From an uncultured Clostridia bacterium (lineage in GTDB: Bacteria; Bacillota_I; Bacilli_A; RF39; UBA660): a stretch of 44,606 nucleotides of DNA. The position numbers were made by a program, and so were the translations under genes. Within the stretch, counting starts at the first letter, position 1; each line of letters begins with the position of its first letter. Where the stretch lies: positions 1-44,606 of the forward strand of contig CANRVH010000008.1 of assembly GCA_947643225.1 (NCBI GenBank), written 5' to 3'. The notes beneath the pieces were generated by a model. The model made no database searches. It was not told where the DNA came from and was given only the letters and a program-made list of their open reading frames with translations. Shown one piece after another: positions 40,713 to 44,606 of the stretch.

Positions 40713-41204
40713 TTAAAATGGTAATTCATCATCACTTATTTCGATTGAAGATCCAAAATCTGCAAAAGGATTACTGTCTATATCTGTAGTTTTTGCTGAT
40801 GGTTGAGGAGTTTCTTCTCCAAAATCGTATGGAGTAGGCTCAGCTGGTTTTATATTTGATTGATTAGCACTTGGTATATTGTTATTTCCTTTAGTTCCTA
40901 AAAACTCTACATTATCTGCTACTACTTCTGTTATATAATGTCTTTTACCCTCTTGATCGTCATAATTTCTAGTTTGAATACGACCATCAATGGCTACTTG
41001 ACTTCCTTGGCTTAAATAATTTTTTACATTTTCTGCTTGTTTTCTCCAAACAACAATGTTAATAAAGTCAGCTTCTCTTTCTCCTGATTGATTTGCAAAT
41101 GTTCTATTTACTGCTAGAGTAAAACTTGCAACAGCAACATTACTCCCAGTATATCTTAGTTCTGGATCTCTTGTTAGACGACCTATTAAAAATACTTTAT
41201 TCAT
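40713..41204 (-). CDS. ssb: Single-stranded DNA-binding protein
   Basis: A 163-residue SSB. The OB-fold (about 1-105; MNKVFLIGRLTRDPELRYT, FINIVVWRKQAENV) is followed by a disordered linker and the acidic tip ISDDELPF that recruits repair and replication partners. Co-transcribed with rpsF and rpsR. Confidence 0.97.
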   Translation of the reverse strand: MNKVFLIGRLTRDPELRYTGSNVAVASFTLAVNRTFANQSGEREADFINIVVWRKQAENVKNYLSQGSQVAIDGRIQTRNYDDQEGKRHYITEVVADNVEFLGTKGNNNIPSANQSNIKPAEPTPYDFGEETPQPSAKTTDIDSNPFADFGSSIEISDDELPF

Positions 41205-41219
41205 AATTTTTCCTCACTC

Positions 41220-41510
41220 TTAGTCTTCTACTTTTATTGTTAAATGACGAAGTATACTTTCATTAATTCTTGAAATACGTTCAAATTCGTTAATTGCTTC
41301 ACTTGTTGCTTCAATTACATAAAGAAAATAATAACCTGTTTTCATTTTATTTATTTCATAGGCTAATTCTCTTTGTCCCATTGCTTTTTCTTCAATTATC
41401 TTTGCTTTGTTATCTGTTAAAATCTTTTTCATGCTTTCAGCAGTATTCTTGATTTCTGTTTCTTCCATATCCGACTTTACAATGAACATTAATTCATATC
41501 TATTCATTTT
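41220..41510 (-). CDS. rpsF: Ribosomal protein S6
   Basis: A 96-residue 30S protein (MNRYELMFIVKSD; GQRELAYEINKMKTGYY; RINESILRHLTIKVED). I use the ATG at 41510, which AAGGAGGTG precedes; the upstream frame to 41543 has none. It opens the rpsF-ssb-rpsR operon. A 56-base leader with two small hairpins precedes it; an S6-S18 autoregulatory site is possible but its conserved bulge was not found. Confidence 0.95.
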   Translation of the reverse strand, partial: KMNRYELMFIVKSDMEETEIKNTAESMKKILTDNKAKIIEEKAMGQRELAYEINKMKTGYYFLYVIEATSEAINEFERISRINESILRHLTIKVED

Positions 41511-41573
41511 TACACCTCCTTTTGGACTTAAGGCCTTTTTCAAGGCAAGGAGTATATTTAAATACTCGTAAGT

Positions 41574-41602
41574 ATTATATCAAAGAAATAGTCACTTGTA
41601 AA
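41574..41602 (-). promoter_or_regulatory. rpsF operon promoter
   Basis: TTTACA (41597-41602) and TATAAT (41574-41579) with exactly 17 bases between, on the minus strand; start expected near 41567. Confidence 0.82.
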
Positions 41603-41667
41603 ACATTTTTCTTGATTTTTTTCTCCTTTTATAATAAAATATATGTGTTTTAAAAAGAGGGGTTATT

Positions 41668-42516
41668 ATGGAGAATGTTGAAGAAGTTTTAAGATTAATT
41701 CAGGATTATAAGAAATTTGATGAAATAAAAGAAGAGCTCAATTTATCTAAATATGAGTTAAATTCTATTTTTTATAAAATTGTAAATCGAAGGAGGATAA
41801 AAGTTGCTCTTCCTTGGGATGTTGAATTATTTTTACGTAGTGAACATATTAAAAATGTTAGTTTTGTCGATTTAAAAAAAAGTAAAGTTATTATTATTTC
41901 TGATACACATTTTGGTAGTATGAAAGAAAATATTGCTTATTTAGAACTTGTTAATGATTTTATTAAAAGAGAAAAAATCAATCTTTTATTTCATGCAGGA
42001 GATATTGGTGATGGAATTTATAGTCCTAAAAAAGAATATAATACTCGTTCTTCACAAATTGATCATATTCTTGATGTTTATCCTAGTGATGATAATTTAG
42101 AACAATATGTACTTGCTGGTAATCATGATCAAAAATATAGAGAGGGTGGGGTTCGTATTTTAAAGATATTAGAACAAGAGAAGAAGAATTTAACGGGGGT
42201 AGGTTATTTTCAATCCTATTTTAAAGTTTATGATAAAATAATTTCTCTTGAACATGATTGCCATAAATGGGATAATTTTGTTCAAGCTGATTTTTGTATT
42301 AGAGGACATTCCCATCAAGCGCAATTTTTAAAAAACAGAGTTAAAGTTCCTGCTTTATGTGATGAACATCCTGATATAATTGATTATTATGATCCTGGGT
42401 TTATGACTTTAGAAACTTCTAAACATGGTAATTCTGTTCAGTTATTTTTTGAGCATTATACCATTTCTGATGATTCAATTGAAAAAAAAGAAGAAAAAAG
42501 ATATATTTTAAGATAG
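41668..42516 (+). CDS. Calcineurin-like metallophosphoesterase
   Basis: A 282-residue phosphoesterase. Residues 1-60 resemble a small helical/HTH region (EVLRLIQDYKKFDEIKEELNLSKYEL in parts), then the metal-binding motifs appear in order: ISDTHFG, HAGDIGDG, AGNHD, EHD and GHSH. All usual metal ligands are present. The family includes YfcE- and MPE-type enzymes; substrate is unknown. A good GAGG site precedes the ATG. It converges with pgeF at a shared terminator. Confidence 0.88.
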   Translation: MENVEEVLRLIQDYKKFDEIKEELNLSKYELNSIFYKIVNRRRIKVALPWDVELFLRSEHIKNVSFVDLKKSKVIIISDTHFGSMKENIAYLELVNDFIKREKINLLFHAGDIGDGIYSPKKEYNTRSSQIDHILDVYPSDDNLEQYVLAGNHDQKYREGGVRILKILEQEKKNLTGVGYFQSYFKVYDKIISLEHDCHKWDNFVQADFCIRGHSHQAQFLKNRVKVPALCDEHPDIIDYYDPGFMTLETSKHGNSVQLFFEHYTISDDSIEKKEEKRYILR

Positions 42517-42524
42517 ATAGAAAA

Positions 42525-42553
42525 AAAATCATAGTAATATTATCTATGATTTT
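42525..42553. terminator. Shared bidirectional terminator
   Basis: A 10-bp perfect stem (AAAATCATAG with CTATGATTTT) and flanking A and T tracts, between the convergent phosphoesterase and pgeF genes. Confidence 0.85.
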
Positions 42554-43328
42554 TTCTTTTATAATAAGCACCAACAAAATTTTGACCTGTCTTTTCTTTT
42601 TTTCCATGAATAAAGGCATAATGGGAAGCGTAATCTTTTGTGGTTATTGTGTCTTTGTCACTTATATCAATATTGGTTATTCCCATTTCTGATAGTTGAT
42701 TAGTAATGGCATTAATCATATCAATATAAAATTCATTTTCTTTTTGTTCTATGCTATTATTCCATACCTTTTTATTTGTAGCCCAATTGGGATATGTTTC
42801 GTAAATATAATTTTCTTTTTTTGCGCATGTTCCAATATAAAGATAAATATGGTCAGGATTGCTTTTAAATTCTTTCATTAATGCTAGTATAGTTTTTTTT
42901 GGTATTTCTCTATTGATATCGGTTGCTCCACAATGTGATAGAGCCATTACTCCTAACTTTCTATCTTCCGCAATTAGTATCGGACAGTCTCCTGTTTGAT
43001 TTCCTAATACTATATTAGGATATTCTGATGTAATCATTAAAATATCAGCATTTAATTCTTCATACCAATAATCTTCTTGTGTCATATGACTCTTATTGAT
43101 TATAATATATTTTCCATCAGGGTAGTCAATACCTTTTTCTTTTTTCTTATGTGTTGCTTGAAACATTTTTTTACCATCAAAACCATATTTATGCCCTATA
43201 TTGATTCTCGTTTCTAAAAACTTTTCATTTATTTCTTCTTGTGTCATATTATTGGGATAAAATTTTCTATTTCTACTCATTATTCCGTCTAACTTATTTG
43301 TTTCAAATATTATTATTTGTTGTTCCAT
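42540..43328 (-). CDS. pgeF: Laccase-domain / PgeF-YlmD family protein
   Basis: A 262-residue member of the multicopper-oxidase-like DUF152 family, now linked to removal of L-Ser-misincorporated peptidoglycan precursors and purine-nucleoside phosphorylase activity. The metal triad parts are visible: TGDCPIL (Cys) and LSHCGATD (His), with an earlier ATHKKK (His). The sequence is divergent from YlmD: the usual HAGWRG reads HCGATD. Function in this organism is therefore less certain. It sits near ychF. Confidence 0.75.
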   Translation of the reverse strand: MEQQIIIFETNKLDGIMSRNRKFYPNNMTQEEINEKFLETRINIGHKYGFDGKKMFQATHKKKEKGIDYPDGKYIIINKSHMTQEDYWYEELNADILMITSEYPNIVLGNQTGDCPILIAEDRKLGVMALSHCGATDINREIPKKTILALMKEFKSNPDHIYLYIGTCAKKENYIYETYPNWATNKKVWNNSIEQKENEFYIDMINAITNQLSEMGITNIDISDKDTITTKDYASHYAFIHGKKEKTGQNFVGAYYKRKNHR

Positions 43329-43354
43329 TTTCTTTTCCCTTCTTATATATATCT

Positions 43355-44455
43355 TTATACATTAAATCTAAAATGACAAATATCACCATCTTGCATTTGA
43401 TAGTCTTTTCCTTCTAATCGAGCTCGTCCATTTTCCTTTACTTTTAATTCATTTCCATATTTTATTAAATCTTCATAACTCATTATTTCTGCTTTGATAA
43501 ATCCTTTTTCAAAATCAGTATGAATAATTCCTGCACATTTTTTAGCATTCATTCCTTTTTTAAAGGTCCATGCTCTTACTTCATCTTTTCCAACAGTGAA
43601 ATAAGTTGCTAAACCTAATAATTGATAAGTTGTTGCAATTAACTGATCTAGACCACTTGATTCAATATTTAAAGCTTCTAACATTTCTTTTTTCTCTTCC
43701 TCTTCTAAGCTACTCAAATCTTCTTCTAGTTTTGCACATAATTTAACTACTTTGGCATTTTCTTTTTGTGCATATTCTTTGACTTGTTTTACATATTCAT
43801 TATCTTCATTTGCAATTTCTGATTCGCTAATATTTGCTAAATATATGATTGGTTTTATCGTTAGGAAACTATATGATTTTAATAATCCTTTTTCTTCTTC
43901 TGTATAGTCTACTAATCTTAAGGGAATATTGTTTTCTAAAGATTTCTTGGCTTTTTCTAATGCTTCTACTTCTAATAGATCATTTTTATCCTTACTGGTT
44001 CTTGCTTTTTTAGATACTTTTTCTAATCTATTATTAACAATATCTAGATCGGCTATCGTAAGTTCTAAATTAATTGTTTCGATATCTCTAATTGGATTAA
44101 TATTTCCTTCTACATGAATAATTTTTTCATGATCAAAACATCTCACTACTTCACAGATGGCATCTGTTTCTCTAATGTGAGATAAAAATTTGTTTCCTAA
44201 TCCTTCTCCAGTTGATGCTCCTTTTACTAGTCCTGCTATATCTGTAAATTCATAGGCTGTTGGAATTACTTTACTTGGATTATATAGTTTAACTAAATTA
44301 TCTATTCTTTTATCAGGTACTGTTACTACTCCTATATTTGGATCGATTGTTGCAAAGGGGTAGTTTTCAGCTAAAATATTTTGTTTTGTTATCGCATTAA
44401 ATAAGGTTGATTTGCCTACATTTGGTAATCCTACTATTCCTGCTGTTAGACTCAT
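43355..44455 (-). CDS. ychF: YchF/OLA1 ribosome-associated ATPase of the OBG family
   Basis: A 366-residue P-loop protein. G1 is GLPNVGKST (8-16), G3 is FTDIAGLVKGAS, and the NxxE/NLTIAD segment replaces the usual NKxD, explaining ATP preference. A coiled-coil insert (about 125-200) and a C-terminal TGS domain (FTVGKDEVRAWTF, IHTDFEKGFIKAE) complete it. It binds ribosomes and takes part in stress responses. RBS AAAGAAGTG precedes the ATG. Confidence 0.96.
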   Translation of the reverse strand: MSLTAGIVGLPNVGKSTLFNAITKQNILAENYPFATIDPNIGVVTVPDKRIDNLVKLYNPSKVIPTAYEFTDIAGLVKGASTGEGLGNKFLSHIRETDAICEVVRCFDHEKIIHVEGNINPIRDIETINLELTIADLDIVNNRLEKVSKKARTSKDKNDLLEVEALEKAKKSLENNIPLRLVDYTEEEKGLLKSYSFLTIKPIIYLANISESEIANEDNEYVKQVKEYAQKENAKVVKLCAKLEEDLSSLEEEEKKEMLEALNIESSGLDQLIATTYQLLGLATYFTVGKDEVRAWTFKKGMNAKKCAGIIHTDFEKGFIKAEIMSYEDLIKYGNELKVKENGRARLEGKDYQMQDGDICHFRFNV

Positions 44456-44548
44456 GTTATCACTTCTTTCTTTTTCTTTTCTAGTATATCATTTTATTTT
44501 TATTTTACAAAGAAAAAAGAGTTATATCCGCTATTCAATACTGTAGAG

Positions 44549-44577
44549 TTGCAATAGATGTGAAACAATTCTATATA
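44549..44577 (+). promoter_or_regulatory. Possible plus-strand promoter at the window edge
   Basis: TTGCAA (44549-44554) and TATATA (44572-44577) with 17-base spacing; any gene would lie outside the window. Confidence 0.35.
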
Positions 44578-44606
44578 AAAAAAGTGAGTCAAGTCGTATA
44601 ATATGA

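Noticed and set aside
41511-41567. S6-S18 autoregulatory leader
   Set aside because: Two small hairpins exist, but I could not find the conserved bulge and pairing of that motif, so it is not listed as a feature.
1-44606. CRISPR arrays and tRNA/rRNA genes
   Set aside because: No regularly spaced repeats and no sequence that folds as a tRNA with the conserved TTC motif was recognised; a tRNAscan-SE run would be decisive.

Overview
The window is very AT-rich DNA from a low-GC Bacillota (Firmicutes) bacterium with the standard genetic code. The gene set (secA-hpf, tagO, murA-spoIIQ-spoIIID-mbl, prfA-prmC-spoIIR-mntP, rpoE delta, ywiB-argS, gerQ, dnaB-rplI, rpsF-ssb-rpsR, walJ-rlmH) follows fragments of Bacillus gene order. 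Compact spacing and extreme base composition resemble erysipelotrichial or mollicute-like lineages. The sporulation genes spoIIR, spoIIQ, spoIIID and gerQ suggest a spore-former or a recent descendant of one. The exact taxon cannot be fixed from the window.

Layout. 1-3011: probable end of an integrated element, with a transglutaminase-like protein, a small ORF, a tyrosine recombinase and an arm/core-like repeat region abutting secA. 3012-6388: secA, hpf and a cold-shock gene. 6600-11020: an agr-type peptide quorum-sensing locus in which agrBD converge on agrAC, carrying a tandem 1,525-bp duplication that doubles agrC and leaves a second, start-less agrD. 11123-12223: tagO, followed by a gene-poor stretch with a candidate structured RNA and an insertion-sequence remnant. 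13109-18476: one co-oriented cell-wall/sporulation block (murA, SGNH hydrolase, rpmE, rpiB, DUF1146, spoIIQ, spoIIID, mbl). 18477-20918: an unusual intergenic island with paired 80-bp repeats, a 27-residue hydrophobic toxin-like peptide whose ribosome-binding site is sequestered in a hairpin, an internally deleted IS3-family element, and a candidate antisense RNA beyond it. 20919-29903: membrane protein, mntP, spoIIR, prmC, prfA, two accessory genes, a pseudogene, rpoE, argS, ywiB. 29904-34078: candidate small RNA, a hypothetical gene, a class A PBP, gerQ, a LemA-like gene. 34225-41510: replication/translation operons (ung, rlmH, walJ, an M23 peptidase, dnaB, rplI, a DHH phosphoesterase at the gdpP position, rpsR, ssb, rpsF). 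41668-44455: a metallophosphoesterase, pgeF and ychF.

How the parts work together. AgrB would process AgrD to a short cyclic peptide resembling the Listeria one, sensed by AgrC and relayed by AgrA. MurA, TagO, Mbl, the class A PBP and the M23 peptidase serve wall synthesis and shape. SpoIIR, SpoIIQ and SpoIIID act at successive steps of compartment-specific sporulation, and GerQ in the coat. The most notable material is the possible type I toxin-antitoxin module split by an IS, and the agrC duplication.
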